A DNA stretch of 64,000 nt. It comes from CAVUMR01 sp963742715. GTDB taxonomy: Bacteria > Actinomycetota > Actinomycetes > Mycobacteriales > Micromonosporaceae. The DNA is taken from NCBI GenBank assembly GCA_963742715.1, contig CAVUMR010000001.1, forward strand, positions 372,001 to 436,000, read 5' to 3'. The translations under genes were made by a program, and so were the position numbers. Below, piece by piece: positions 51,229 through 59,544 of the stretch (position 1 is the stretch's first letter; each line of letters starts with the position of its first letter). The notes beneath the pieces are model-generated. The model saw only the letters and a list, made by a program, of their open reading frames with translations. It did no database searches and was not told the origin of the DNA.

Positions 51229-51290
51229 GGCGTTGATCGACGCTACGGGCAGTGCTTGCCCCCGTCGATCGAGTTTCGGCTGTGCTGTAT

Positions 51291-51491
51291 CTACGCGCAC
51301 GGCTCGTCCCGGCCGGCTGCCTACCGGCAGCCCGCCGCGACCGCCATCGACCTACGCGCACGGCTCGTCCCGGCCGGCTGCCTACCGGCAGCCCGCCGCG
51401 ACCGCCATCGACCTACGCGCACGGCTCGTCCCGGCCGGCTGCCTACCGGCAGCCCGCCGCGACCGCCATCGACCTACGCGCACGGCTCGTC
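51291..51491. repeat. 61-bp hairpin repeat, locus C (three copies plus a partial)
   Basis: CTACGCGCACGGCTCGTC begins units at 51291, 51352, 51413 and a partial unit at 51474, an exact 61-bp period with the three full units identical. The arms GTCCCGGCCGGCTGCC and GGCAGCCCGCCGCGAC pair at 14 of 16 positions, and the unit ends GACCGCCATCGAC. Unlike loci A and B, this array is between divergent genes (ABC exporter and acetyltransferase), so it sits in a promoter-side spacer. The remaining spacer 51492-51559 holds the acetyltransferase promoter. Confidence 0.95.
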
Positions 51492-51559
51492 GGCCCACCC
51501 CCCATGCGCACGGGGATTTCGCTTCTCGTTGTCCGACCGGGCGGCTATGGTGTGCGGCC

Positions 51560-52450
51560 ATGACCGTCGCGCTCCGGCCGCGACCGCTGGCTCCCGGTGA
51601 TGAGCCGGCGGTGAGTGCCGCGCTGCGGGACTGGGAAGCGGTGTACGGCTGCGGCTGGCAACTCCAGGCCGGCGACCTGGGGTGGGCGCTGCGGTTCGAA
51701 CCGGACCTGCGGGCCGACCAGATCCAGGTCTGGCGAAACGACGCCGGGGAACCGGTAGCCGTCGTGGTGATCGATCAGCCCGGTGCCGCCCGGTGTGCGG
51801 TTGCGCCGGGCTACCTGCACGATCACGCGCTCGCCCGGGCGATGGTGGCCGACCTGACCGGTCGGCTGGACCGCGCCGAGGGCGGGCCGTGGATCGACCC
51901 GCCGCCGGGTCCGTGCGCGCTGTCCCGGGCACTCATCGAGGCGGGGTACGAGCCGGAGCCGGATCTGTGGCTGCACCTGTGGCGGCCGCTGCCCGGCCCC
52001 CCGGTCGAACCGTCCACCACCGGCGGTGAGATCCGCCCCTGCCAGGACACCGATCTGGAGGAGCGGGTCGCGCTGCAGCGGGCCGCCTTCGACGGGTCGT
52101 CGATGACGCCGGACCGGTACGCGCGGCTGCGCACGGTGCCCGGCTACGCCGCCGAGCTCGACCTGGTACACGAGGCCAAGGACGGCACGTTGAGCGCGTT
52201 CTGCCTGGCCTGGCCGGGGCCGCCGGCCGGTACCGGGCTGCTCGAACCGGTCGGCAGTCATCCCCGGTACCGCGGCCAGGGTCATGCCAAGGCGACGGTG
52301 GCGGCGGCGCTGGACCGGCTGGCCGCGCTCGGCGCGAGCGGAGTGGCCGTGGTCACGCCGTTGCGGAACACCGCGGCGGTACGGCTGTACCGGTCGCTCG
52401 GCATGTCCGTGGTCGGCGAACGCCGCGCCTACTGGCCGAAGCCGGTCTGA
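51560..52450 (+). CDS. Tandem GNAT-family N-acetyltransferase
   Basis: 296 residues made of two GNAT folds. The second is clearest: IRPCQDTDLEERVALQRAAFDGSSM, VGSHPRYRGQGHAKATVAAALDRLAALG (acetyl-CoA binding Q/RxxGxG/A motif) and TPLRNTAAVRLYRSLGMSVVGERRAYW. The first is degenerate and may only dimerise. Mycothiol synthase is also a tandem GNAT protein, but specific mycothiol-synthase features are not clear enough to assign it. The ATG at 51560 follows TATGGT (51546-51551) by 8 nt, a leaderless start. Confidence 0.83.
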   Translation: MTVALRPRPLAPGDEPAVSAALRDWEAVYGCGWQLQAGDLGWALRFEPDLRADQIQVWRNDAGEPVAVVVIDQPGAARCAVAPGYLHDHALARAMVADLTGRLDRAEGGPWIDPPPGPCALSRALIEAGYEPEPDLWLHLWRPLPGPPVEPSTTGGEIRPCQDTDLEERVALQRAAFDGSSMTPDRYARLRTVPGYAAELDLVHEAKDGTLSAFCLAWPGPPAGTGLLEPVGSHPRYRGQGHAKATVAAALDRLAALGASGVAVVTPLRNTAAVRLYRSLGMSVVGERRAYWPKPV

Positions 52451-52558
52451 CCTCCCGGCCAGCTCGGGCCACCCGGACCAACCCCGGGCCAACCCGGACC
52501 GGCCACGGCCGACCCTGCCGGCCCTCCCGACGCGCCGCCCGGTGTTGGACGGCAGCCG

Positions 52559-52813
52559 CTACCGGTCGACCGGGGCGAAGTCCCAGGAATGCGGGTCCCG
52601 GGCCACCAGGTGCGCCGGCGGATTTCCGAGCGAACGCGGATCCCGGCGCCATTTGGAGATCACCACGATCCGGTGGTCGGCCGAGCTGAACACCTCGCTG
52701 GCCACATGCGACGGATCGGTCTCCAGCGTCGGCAGCGCCCCGTCGCAGACCCAGGACAGCAGGTCCGCGAAGCCCTCCGGGTGCGCCCGCGCCTCCCACA
52801 TCCGCACGATCAA
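52559..52813 (-). CDS. Small antibiotic-biosynthesis-monooxygenase-like protein
   Basis: 84 residues with the look of an ABM/dimeric ferredoxin-like barrel: VRMWEARAHPEGFADLLSWVCDGALPTLETD at the start, ASEVFSSADHRIVVISKWRRDP in the middle. Such small proteins are monooxygenases or, more often, of unknown function. The likely start is TTG at 52813, which has GGAGG about 10 nt upstream; GTG at 52807 and ATG at 52801 are alternatives. It begins 29 bp after the tsaD stop codon and is probably the last gene of that operon. Confidence 0.65.
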   Translation of the reverse strand: MIVRMWEARAHPEGFADLLSWVCDGALPTLETDPSHVASEVFSSADHRIVVISKWRRDPRSLGNPPAHLVARDPHSWDFAPVDR

Positions 52814-52842
52814 GGCGTCGTCCCCTCCGCTCGCCGATCCAG

Positions 52843-53898
52843 TCAGACCCTCACCGTGTCGACTGGCAGCGCCGAGTCGGCCGGGATGTCCAGCGTGGAC
52901 GGTACGACATCCGCGGCCACCAGGTGGGCGCCGAGAGCGGCCACCATCGCGCCGTTGTCGGTGCACAGGCCCGGCCGCGGTACCCGCAGTCTGATGCCGT
53001 ACCGCTCGCACCGCTGCTCGGCCAGCGCGCGCAGCCGCGAGTTCGCGGCCACCCCACCACCGATGAGGAGCGTGTCCACGCCGTACTGCCGACAGGCGTT
53101 CACGGCCTTCGCGGTCAGTACGTCGCAGACGGCCTCCTGGAAGCTGGCCGCGACATCGCTGACCGGTACCGGCTCGCCGGCCTGCTGCCGCGCCTCCACC
53201 CAGCGCGCGACCGCGGTCTTCAGCCCGGAGAAGGAGAAGTCGTACCGGTGTTCAGCCTGGTCGCGCGCGCCGGTCAGGCCGCGCGGGAACGCGATCGCAA
53301 CCGGATCGCCTTCCCGGGCGGACCGGTCGATCGGCGGGCCGCCCGGGAACGGCAGGCCGAGCAGCCGGGCGACCTTGTCGAACGCCTCGCCGGCCGCGTC
53401 GTCGATGGTGGCGCCGAGCGGCTCCACGTCCGCGGCCAGGTCGCGTACCAGCAGCAACGACGAGTGTCCGCCGGAGACGAGCAGCGCGATCGTCGGCTCG
53501 GCCATCGGCCCGTGTTCGAGGGTGTCCACCGCGACGTGCGCGGCGAGATGGTTCACGCCGTACAGCGGCTTGCCGGCGGCCAGCGCGTACGCCTTCGCCG
53601 CGGCCACCCCGACCAGCAGCGCACCGGCCAGCCCCGGGCCGGCGGTGACCGCGATCGCGTCGATGTCGGCGAGCGTCACGCCGGCGGTGTGAAGAGCCCG
53701 CCGGACCGTGGGGACCATCGCCTCCAGATGTGCCCGGCTGGCCACCTCCGGTACCACTCCGCCGAACCGGGCGTGTTCGTCCACACTGGACGCGATCTCG
53801 TCGGCGAGCAGCGTGCCACCGCGCACGATGCCCACGCCGGTCTCGTCGCACGAGGTCTCGATGCCCAGTACCAGGGGCTCGGCCGGGGATGCGGTCAC
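52843..53898 (-). CDS. tsaD: tRNA N6-adenosine threonylcarbamoyltransferase TsaD
   Basis: 351 residues of the Kae1/TsaD ASKHA fold: VLGIETSCDETGVGIV, the metal-binding HLAAHVAV (HxxxH), VSGGHSSLLLV, ATIDDAAGEAFDKVARLLGLPFPGGPPID and the late GGVAANSRLR and CTDNGAMVA. It transfers the threonylcarbamoyl group to A37 of tRNAs decoding ANN codons, working with TsaB and TsaE encoded nearby. The GTG at 53898 overlaps the rimI stop (GTGA), with AAGGACGGA upstream. Confidence 0.96.
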   Translation of the reverse strand: MTASPAEPLVLGIETSCDETGVGIVRGGTLLADEIASSVDEHARFGGVVPEVASRAHLEAMVPTVRRALHTAGVTLADIDAIAVTAGPGLAGALLVGVAAAKAYALAAGKPLYGVNHLAAHVAVDTLEHGPMAEPTIALLVSGGHSSLLLVRDLAADVEPLGATIDDAAGEAFDKVARLLGLPFPGGPPIDRSAREGDPVAIAFPRGLTGARDQAEHRYDFSFSGLKTAVARWVEARQQAGEPVPVSDVAASFQEAVCDVLTAKAVNACRQYGVDTLLIGGGVAANSRLRALAEQRCERYGIRLRVPRPGLCTDNGAMVAALGAHLVAADVVPSTLDIPADSALPVDTVRV

Positions 53899-54362
53899 GA
53901 TCCGTCCTTCTCGTCCCGCCGCAGCACCATCACCACGGCGTCGGTGTTGCTCGGCTGGTAGTAGCCGCGGCGCAGCCCGACCGCTTCGAACCCGTGCCGG
54001 GCGTACAACTTCTGGGCCGCTCCGTTGTCCGCGGCGACCTCGAGTGCGACCGTCCGGGCGTCCCAGCGGTCCGCCTGGTCGAGCAGTTCGCGCAGCAGCG
54101 CGGTGCCGATCCCGGCGCCCTGCCGGTCCCGGCGTACCGCGATGTTCTGCACCCACGCCTCGCCCGGGCCGCCGCGGGCCAGGCCGGCGTACCCGACGAG
54201 CTGCCGGTCGGCGGGCTCGTCCGGGTCCAGCACGACCCGGTAGTAGTGGCCGCCGGCCAGCTCGTTCCAGAACATCGCGGCCGACCACTGTTCGGCGCCG
54301 AACAGGTCAGCCTCGATCGGGAGCAGCTGGTCGATGTGCCACCAGCGGAGCCGCTCGGTCAC
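53895..54362 (-). CDS. rimI: Ribosomal-protein-alanine N-acetyltransferase RimI
   Basis: 155 residues, a GNAT domain of the RimI type: LRWWHIDQLLPIEADLFGAEQWSAAMFWNEL, WVQNIAVRRDRQGAGIGTALLREL (acetyl-CoA loop Q/RxxGxG) and ALEVAADNGAAQKLYARHGFEAVGLRRGYYQPSNTDAVVM. It acetylates the N-terminus of ribosomal protein bS18, and clusters with tsaB/tsaD in many actinobacteria. Start GTG at 54362 or the adjacent GTG at 54365; GGCGGGAG lies directly upstream. Overlaps tsaD by 4 bp. Confidence 0.93.
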   Translation of the reverse strand: MTERLRWWHIDQLLPIEADLFGAEQWSAAMFWNELAGGHYYRVVLDPDEPADRQLVGYAGLARGGPGEAWVQNIAVRRDRQGAGIGTALLRELLDQADRWDARTVALEVAADNGAAQKLYARHGFEAVGLRRGYYQPSNTDAVVMVLRRDEKDGS

Positions 54363-54456
54363 CACTCCCGCCAGGGTAGGTGCGGCGCCGGGCCGATGCC
54401 GGCGCGGTCGCCGGCCGGCCCACCGTTTCGGCCGGTCAGCCCATTGCGGGGGTACG

Positions 54457-55119
54457 TCACGACAGAACGCCCTTGGCGGGTCCGGGTACGACCGCGTCCG
54501 GCCGCCGGAGGTACAGCGGCTCGAGCCGTTCGCCCGGTGCGCCGGCGCGGATCCGGTCGGCGGCGAGCGCGGCGAGCGCGCCGGCCGGCGGGTACCGGGG
54601 CTCGGCACCGACCGGGATGCCCAGTACGTCCGCGTAGTACAGCGCGCCATCGCCGACCGCGCGCTCGACGTCCACCGCGGCGGTCACCTGCGCCGGGGTA
54701 CCGACGGCGGGACCGTCCTGTCGGTGCCCGTCGGCGTACACCGCCCAGTAGAGCTCCCGACGGCGCGCGTCGGTGGCGACCAGTACCCGGCCGGGGCCGG
54801 CCGCGGCGCCCAGCGCGTCGAGCGTGCACACGCCGTACGTCGGGATGCCGAGCGCGTGCCCGACGGAGGCCGCGGTGACCAGCCCGACCCGGAGTCCGGT
54901 GAACGGTCCGGGGCCGGTACCGGCGACCACCGCCGCGAGGTCAGCCGGGGTGGCGCCGGCTCCGGCCAGTACCGCCCGCACCCCGGGCGCGAGCAGCTCT
55001 CCGTGCGCGCGCGCGTCGACGACCACCCGCTCGGACCGGAGCGTGACCGTGGTCGGCCCGAGTTCGGCCACCGCGGCGGTGACGGCCGGGGTGGCGGTGT
55101 CGACGACGAGGACCAGCAC
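54457..55119 (-). CDS. tsaB: t6A synthesis accessory protein TsaB
   Basis: 220 residues, the TsaB member of the ASKHA family: VLVVDTATPAVTAAV, GTGPGPFTGLRVGLVTAASVGHALGIPTYGV (GPGSFTGLR-like motif). It is the TsaD partner in the threonylcarbamoyl-transfer complex. The GTG at 55119 is chosen because TAGGGT (55127-55132, complement) lies 7 nt upstream, a leaderless start; GTG at 55128 overlaps that box. It begins the tsaB-rimI-tsaD transcript, with 94 bp between tsaB and rimI. Confidence 0.94.
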   Translation of the reverse strand: MLVLVVDTATPAVTAAVAELGPTTVTLRSERVVVDARAHGELLAPGVRAVLAGAGATPADLAAVVAGTGPGPFTGLRVGLVTAASVGHALGIPTYGVCTLDALGAAAGPGRVLVATDARRRELYWAVYADGHRQDGPAVGTPAQVTAAVDVERAVGDGALYYADVLGIPVGAEPRYPPAGALAALAADRIRAGAPGERLEPLYLRRPDAVVPGPAKGVLS

Positions 55120-55229
55120 AGGAAGCACCCTAGTTAGTGCTCTCCGGTCGGCCCGCAGCGGCCGGAACGCTCGCGCCCACGCCGGCCGGAACGGTCACGC
55201 CGGCGGCGGAACGGTCCGCCTGGCCGGGA

Positions 55230-55589
55230 TCAGCCGGAGCCGGCGCCCGTCGCTCCCCCGGCGCACACGCAGGACGGGCAGTCGTCCGGTTCGGTGACCA
55301 CGTCGGGCAGCAGGTCGGCGACGCAGACATCGACGGTGGCGAGCGCCGCCCGCTCCAGCAGCGGCGGCAACGGCGGGCGGGCCAGCACCGCGCCGGGCAT
55401 CCGGTACCGGGAGGGGGCGGGCAGCAGGCCGGCGGCCTCGGCATCGCGGCGGACGGGGCAGGGCCACGGCTTCGCGCAGATGGTGCAGTGACCGGTCTGT
55501 CGGCCTCGCTGGTGAACAGCGAGATCGTCGGGCGGCCAGCCGGTGATGGCGACCCGACGCAACAACCTGTCATCGACCAAAGCGGACAT
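55230..55589 (-). CDS. Cysteine-containing protein of unknown function
   Basis: 119 residues with two Cys groups: GHCTICAKPWPCPVRRDAEAAG (C-x2-C-x4-C) and DDCPSCVCAGG (C-x2-C-x-C). The first half resembles a small zinc-binding module; between the groups is a Pro/Leu-rich stretch (PPLPPLLERAALATVD). I do not recognise the family. The ATG at 55589 follows GGGGATC, a plausible ribosome site. Upstream on the complement, TTACGG and TGTAAT about 17 bp apart (near 55645-55675) could be its promoter. It lies between tsaE and tsaB on the same strand, where no extra gene is expected from the mycobacterial order. Confidence 0.65.
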   Translation of the reverse strand: MSALVDDRLLRRVAITGWPPDDLAVHQRGRQTGHCTICAKPWPCPVRRDAEAAGLLPAPSRYRMPGAVLARPPLPPLLERAALATVDVCVADLLPDVVTEPDDCPSCVCAGGATGAGSG

Positions 55590-55681
55590 CTGATCCCCAA
55601 GTCCGGTGCGTGGATTGAGCCGGTCCTGGTTCCCCGAAAGGTATTACAGCACGTACTGCCACAGTCCGTAATGAGATGCTG

Positions 55682-55700
55682 ATTCCCCGTTAGGGGGAAT
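55682..55700. terminator. Short inverted repeat between tsaE and the Cys-protein gene
   Basis: ATTCCCC (55683-55689) and GGGGAAT (55694-55700) form a 7-bp stem around a 4-nt loop in an A+T-richer spacer. It may be a terminator for the alr-to-tsaE transcript or an operator; evidence is limited. Confidence 0.4.
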
Positions 55701-55746
55701 TCCTATTTACCGACGTCAATCGCCGTCTGTCCGGTCGGGTCTCCGC

Positions 55747-55809
55747 CCGGCGGCGGTAGGGAGCGAGCCGGCGGCGGCATGGAGCGGGCCGGCGGCGGCA
55801 GGGAGCGGC
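55747..55809. repeat. Three tandem 21-bp repeats downstream of tsaE
   Basis: CCGGCGGCGG starts 21-bp units at 55747, 55768 and 55789 (consensus ends GGAGCGGG). They lie in the spacer just beyond the tsaE stop codon at 55833-55835 but do not copy the stop codon itself. Confidence 0.85.
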
Positions 55810-55832
55810 GCGGGCAGCAGCGCGGGCGGGGG

Positions 55833-56327
55833 TCAGGAGGCGGACAGGCCGGCGAGCCGCCCGGCCCAGTCGCCGCCGTGCGGTACCAACTCGACCGTGC
55901 GGGTGTCGTCGTCCCGGCGGTCGATGCGCACTTCCAGGTACGCGTCGACGAGTCGCTCGACCAGTCCGCCGCCCCACTCGACCACGGTCACCGCGTCCTC
56001 GAGCGTCGCGTCCAGATCCAGCGCGTCGATCTCACCGACCGGGTCGGCGGAGCCACCTAGGCGGTACGCGTCCGCGTGCACCATCGGCACCCAGCCGCCG
56101 CGGGTCGGATCCGGCCGGTGTACCCGGGCGATCACGAACGTGGGGCTGGTGACCGCTCCGGTCACGTGTAGTCCGGTACCGATGCCCTGCGCCAGCACGG
56201 TCTTGCCGGCGCCCAGTGGACCGGTCAGTACGAGCAGGTCACCGGCGCGCAGCAGCGCCCCCAGCCGGGTACCGAAGGCGCGCGTGTCGTCCACTGTGGA
56301 CAGTACGAGCTGAACTGTCGCGGTCAT
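55833..56327 (-). CDS. tsaE: t6A synthesis ATPase TsaE
   Basis: 164 residues: P-loop GPLGAGKTVLAQGIGTGLHV, switch region VTSPTFVIARVH, Walker B-like HADAYRLGG and a final VEWGGGLVERL. TsaE hydrolyses ATP to reset the TsaB-TsaD complex. The ATG at 56327 overlaps the udg stop codon (ATGA), so the two are coupled. Part of the alr-hydrolase-udg-tsaE series. Confidence 0.95.
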   Translation of the reverse strand: MTATVQLVLSTVDDTRAFGTRLGALLRAGDLLVLTGPLGAGKTVLAQGIGTGLHVTGAVTSPTFVIARVHRPDPTRGGWVPMVHADAYRLGGSADPVGEIDALDLDATLEDAVTVVEWGGGLVERLVDAYLEVRIDRRDDDTRTVELVPHGGDWAGRLAGLSAS

Positions 56328-56992
56328 GCCCGATCGGTCCCCATCAGCGTGGCGGCGAGCGCGAGATCGGCTCGCAGCGCGGCTATCGGAGCGCCGGCCG
56401 GCCCGAACCGGATTGCCGCGGACGGGTGGTACGTGGCGAGCACGTCGTACCGGCTGTCCGCCACGGTCACCTCGTGCGGCTCACCCCGTACCGCCGCCAG
56501 CGTGATCCGGCGCCGGCCCGGCCCACTCAGGAACCAGCTCGTCGCGGTCAGCCCCAGCGCGACGACCAGCCGCGGCTCGAGTACCCGCAACTGCTGCTCG
56601 AGCCAGGGGCGGCAGCGGGCCACCTCGGCCGGTTTCGGCTGCCGGTTGCCGGGCGGGCGGCACTTCACCACGTTCAGTACGGCCGCCTGGGACCGGTCCA
56701 GCCCGGCCTCCCCCAGCAGCGTGTCCAGCAACTGCCCGGCCCGACCCACGAACGGCCGGCCGAGCGCGTCCTCCTGGGCCCCGGGCGCCTCGCCGACCAG
56801 TACCAACGGCCGCTGCCCGGCATCGCCCGGACTCACCGGAGCGTCCCCGGCCACCACCTGCTGCCGCGCGGCGGAAAGCTCAGGACAGGCGCGGCAAGCG
56901 CGTACCGCAGCGGAAAGCTCGACCCAGCCGGCCGGAACCGGACCACTCACCGACCGCCCCGATCCGCTGCCCGGGGTGCCGGTTGCCGCCAC
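56324..56992 (-). CDS. Uracil-DNA glycosylase, family 4-like (Fe-S)
   Basis: 222 residues. The active-site motif GEAPGAQEDALGRPFVGRAGQLLD and the late YHPSAAIR match family 4 UDGs. Cysteines in CRACPEL (C-x2-C) and in VVKCRPPGNRQPKPAEVARCRPW supply a [4Fe-4S] cluster. It excises uracil from DNA. The start is most likely GTG at 56992, 4 bp after the hydrolase stop, with GGAGGAGG about 10 nt upstream; an in-frame ATG at 57040 is less likely. Coupled to tsaE by ATGA overlap. Confidence 0.9.
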   Translation of the reverse strand: MAATGTPGSGSGRSVSGPVPAGWVELSAAVRACRACPELSAARQQVVAGDAPVSPGDAGQRPLVLVGEAPGAQEDALGRPFVGRAGQLLDTLLGEAGLDRSQAAVLNVVKCRPPGNRQPKPAEVARCRPWLEQQLRVLEPRLVVALGLTATSWFLSGPGRRRITLAAVRGEPHEVTVADSRYDVLATYHPSAAIRFGPAGAPIAALRADLALAATLMGTDRA

Positions 56993-56996
56993 GCCG

Positions 56997-58298
56997 TCAC
57001 ACCGCCTCCTCGCCGCGGTCCACGCGCCTGCCGCGTTCACCGCGGCGCAACATACCCAGCCGGCGGTTGGTCCGCGCGAGTGGACCCCTGCCCCGGCGGG
57101 TCGCCTTGCGCAACGCGGCCGCCCGCGGGGACCCGGCCGCCCGGCGCAGCAGCTCCAGCACCGGGGCGGTCACCTGCTCGTGGTACTCCAGCAGCGCGCA
57201 GTGACCGCCGCCCGGGATCGTGACCAGCGCGAACTCCGGCAGCCGCCGGACCATCTCGGCCGAGTGCTCCAGCGGCGTGACATGGTCGGCGTCGCCGCAG
57301 ATCACCACCACGTCGAGGGTGCGCAGCACCGCGAGCGCGTCGTACCGCTTGTGGTCGTACAGCGTGCTCACGTACCCGGCGACGACCTCCATCGAGGTGG
57401 ACGCGTTCATCTTCTCGACGTACGAGACCAGCGACGGGCTCGGCCGCTCCGAGCCGAACCCGAACCGCTTGGTCAACAGCCAGGCGAGGTCGGTGGACGC
57501 CTGCCGGGCCCGGTCGATCGCGGCCGGTGCGAGCTTCATCGCCTCGGTGGCGACCGGCATCAGCCGCCCGCGTACCCGGGTCATCAGGTTCGGCAGGCCC
57601 CAGTTGACCGTCTCCAGCTCCCCCGCGCTGGTGGAGATCAGCGCGACCCCGAGCACCCGCTCGGCCACCAGCTCGGGCCGCTGCTCGGCCAGCGCCATGA
57701 TCGTCATGCCGCCCATCGAGTGGCCGACCAGCACCAACGGACCGGTCGGCGCGGTCTCCTCGATGACCCGGTCCAGGCCGTGCCCGAGCGCGTCGATCGT
57801 GTACTGGCCGGCACCGAGCCGGCCGGACTCGCCGTGACCGGGCTGGTCGTAGAACACCATCCGCAGCCGCGGCGCCTCCGGCGAACCGCCGTGCACCAGT
57901 TCGGTGAGGGTCCGGCGTTGGAAGTGGAACGTACCCATGTCCAGGCAGAAGCCGTGCACGAACACCGCGGTCAGGTCCGGCGGCGCTTCCCCCGGCGGGT
58001 CGATCACGTTCACGTACAGCTCGACGCCGTCGTTCATGGTGACGACCAGCTCCTGGTCGAACGGCAGCGCGCCGAACGGCTCGTCCAGGTACGGGTCGTG
58101 CTCCGGCGTCCGGTTGCGCTTGACCAGGTACCGCTCGATCGCCACGCCGGACGCGACCCCGGCCGCGGCCAGCCCGATCACGGCGCCGAACAGCCCCGCC
58201 TTCTGCGCCGCCTTGTGCCGGCGGGAGCCGCCGCGACGACGCAGCTCCGCCAACCGGCCGGAGTCGGCGTGCCGGCGGCTCGGCAATACGCCGCTCAC
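56997..58298 (-). CDS. Membrane-anchored alpha/beta hydrolase
   Basis: 433 residues. An N-terminal basic stretch and one hydrophobic helix (AGLFGAVIGLAAAGVASGVAIERYL) anchor it; then comes an alpha/beta hydrolase fold with VFVHGFCLDMGTFHFQ, the nucleophile elbow GHSMGG, a likely acid Asp in VICGDADHVTPL and the catalytic His in GGGHCALLEY. The C-terminal tail is Arg-rich. A homologue sits next to alr in many actinobacteria; the substrate is unknown. The GTG at 58298 overlaps the alr stop codon (GTGA), indicating tight coupling. Confidence 0.88.
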   Translation of the reverse strand: MSGVLPSRRHADSGRLAELRRRGGSRRHKAAQKAGLFGAVIGLAAAGVASGVAIERYLVKRNRTPEHDPYLDEPFGALPFDQELVVTMNDGVELYVNVIDPPGEAPPDLTAVFVHGFCLDMGTFHFQRRTLTELVHGGSPEAPRLRMVFYDQPGHGESGRLGAGQYTIDALGHGLDRVIEETAPTGPLVLVGHSMGGMTIMALAEQRPELVAERVLGVALISTSAGELETVNWGLPNLMTRVRGRLMPVATEAMKLAPAAIDRARQASTDLAWLLTKRFGFGSERPSPSLVSYVEKMNASTSMEVVAGYVSTLYDHKRYDALAVLRTLDVVVICGDADHVTPLEHSAEMVRRLPEFALVTIPGGGHCALLEYHEQVTAPVLELLRRAAGSPRAAALRKATRRGRGPLARTNRRLGMLRRGERGRRVDRGEEAV

Positions 58299-59491
58299 CC
58301 GCCGCCTCCGGCTCCCGCTCCCGCTCCGGCTCCCGCTCCCGCTCCCGCGGCGATTGTGCTGGTAGCGGCCGCGACCAGGGCCTGATCGCCGACGTACACC
58401 CGGCCCGGGCGGGTGCCGATCCGGGTGACGATCTCGTAGTTGATGGTGTCGAGCAGCGCGGCCCAGTCGTCCGCGGTCGGCTCACCGTCCCGGCCGGCGC
58501 CGAAGACCACCGCGACGTCACCGGCGCGTACCTCGTCGTCGCCCACGTCCAGCACGATCTGGTCCATGCAGACCCGGCCGGCGATCGTCCGCCGCCGGCC
58601 ACCGAGCTGCACCGGTCCGGCGTTGCTCGCGGCCCGGGAGATCCCGTCCGCGTACCCCAGCGGAATCACCGCCAGGTTGGTCTCCTCGCCGGTGTGGTAC
58701 GCGTGGCCGTACGACACGCCCTGCCCGGCCGGTACCCGCTTGACCAGCACGACCTGCGCGCGCAGCGTCATCGCCGGTACGAGACCGAAGTCGGTGCCGG
58801 TGACCGGCGTCAGCCCGTACACCGCGATGCCCGGCCGGACCAGGTCGAAGTGGGCGTCCGGACGGGTCAGGGTCGCCGCCGAGTTGGCCAGATGCCGGTA
58901 CGCCGGGCGCACCCCGGCCGCCTCGGCCACCTCCAGCGCCTCGCCGAACACCCGGATCTGCCGGTGCACGGTGGGGTGGTCCGGCTCGTCCGCGTACGCG
59001 AGGTGGCTCCACACGCCCACCACCTCGATCGCCTCGTCCGCCTGCGCCTTGGCGGCCGCGGTCAGCAGCTCCGGCCAGTCGGCCACCGGGGCACCGCCAC
59101 GGCCCAGGCCGGTGTCGACCTTGAGGTGCACCCGGGCGGTACGACCCGCGGTCGCGGCCGCGGCCACGAATTCGGCCAGCTGCGCGGGGTACGCCGCGGA
59201 CACCTCGACGTCCGCCGCCACCGCCTGCGCCACCGGCTGCCCGGGAGCGATCAGCCAGGCCAGCACCGGCTCGGTGATACCGGCCGCACGCAGCGCCAAC
59301 GCCTCGTCGAGCGTGCACACGCCCAGTTGGGTGGCACCACCGGCCAGCGCCGCACGCGCGGCCGGAACCAGCCCGTGGCCGTACCCGTCGGCCTTGACCA
59401 CGGCCATCACATCCGCCGTGGTACCGGCCCGCAGCCGCTGTACGTTGCTGACGATCGCGTCCAGATCGACGCACACCTCGGCCTGCAACAT
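58295..59491 (-). CDS. alr: Alanine racemase
   Basis: 398 residues. The PLP-binding Lys is in VMAVVKADGYGHGLVPAARAAL, the second catalytic base Tyr in SYGHAYHTGEETNLAVIPLGYADGI, and the C-terminal domain has GRVCMDQIVLDVG. It makes D-alanine for peptidoglycan. An unusual C-terminal tail, (GA)n then GGGG, is encoded by a simple CGCTCC-type repeat at about 58300-58345. The ATG at 59491 follows TAGGCT (59499-59504, complement) by 7 nt: leaderless start. First gene of alr-hydrolase-udg-tsaE. Confidence 0.96.
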   Translation of the reverse strand: MLQAEVCVDLDAIVSNVQRLRAGTTADVMAVVKADGYGHGLVPAARAALAGGATQLGVCTLDEALALRAAGITEPVLAWLIAPGQPVAQAVAADVEVSAAYPAQLAEFVAAAATAGRTARVHLKVDTGLGRGGAPVADWPELLTAAAKAQADEAIEVVGVWSHLAYADEPDHPTVHRQIRVFGEALEVAEAAGVRPAYRHLANSAATLTRPDAHFDLVRPGIAVYGLTPVTGTDFGLVPAMTLRAQVVLVKRVPAGQGVSYGHAYHTGEETNLAVIPLGYADGISRAASNAGPVQLGGRRRTIAGRVCMDQIVLDVGDDEVRAGDVAVVFGAGRDGEPTADDWAALLDTINYEIVTRIGTRPGRVYVGDQALVAAATSTIAAGAGAGAGAGAGAGGGG

Positions 59492-59544
59492 GCGCCCAAG
59501 CCTACTGACCGGTTACCGGTACGGCCCGGGAGCGACCGGTCGGT

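Noticed and set aside
51291..51491. 61-bp arrays as integron attC sites
   Set aside because: The length is suitable and the units fold, but the RYYYAAC/GTTRRRY core ends are absent and there is no integrase or cassette gene between units.
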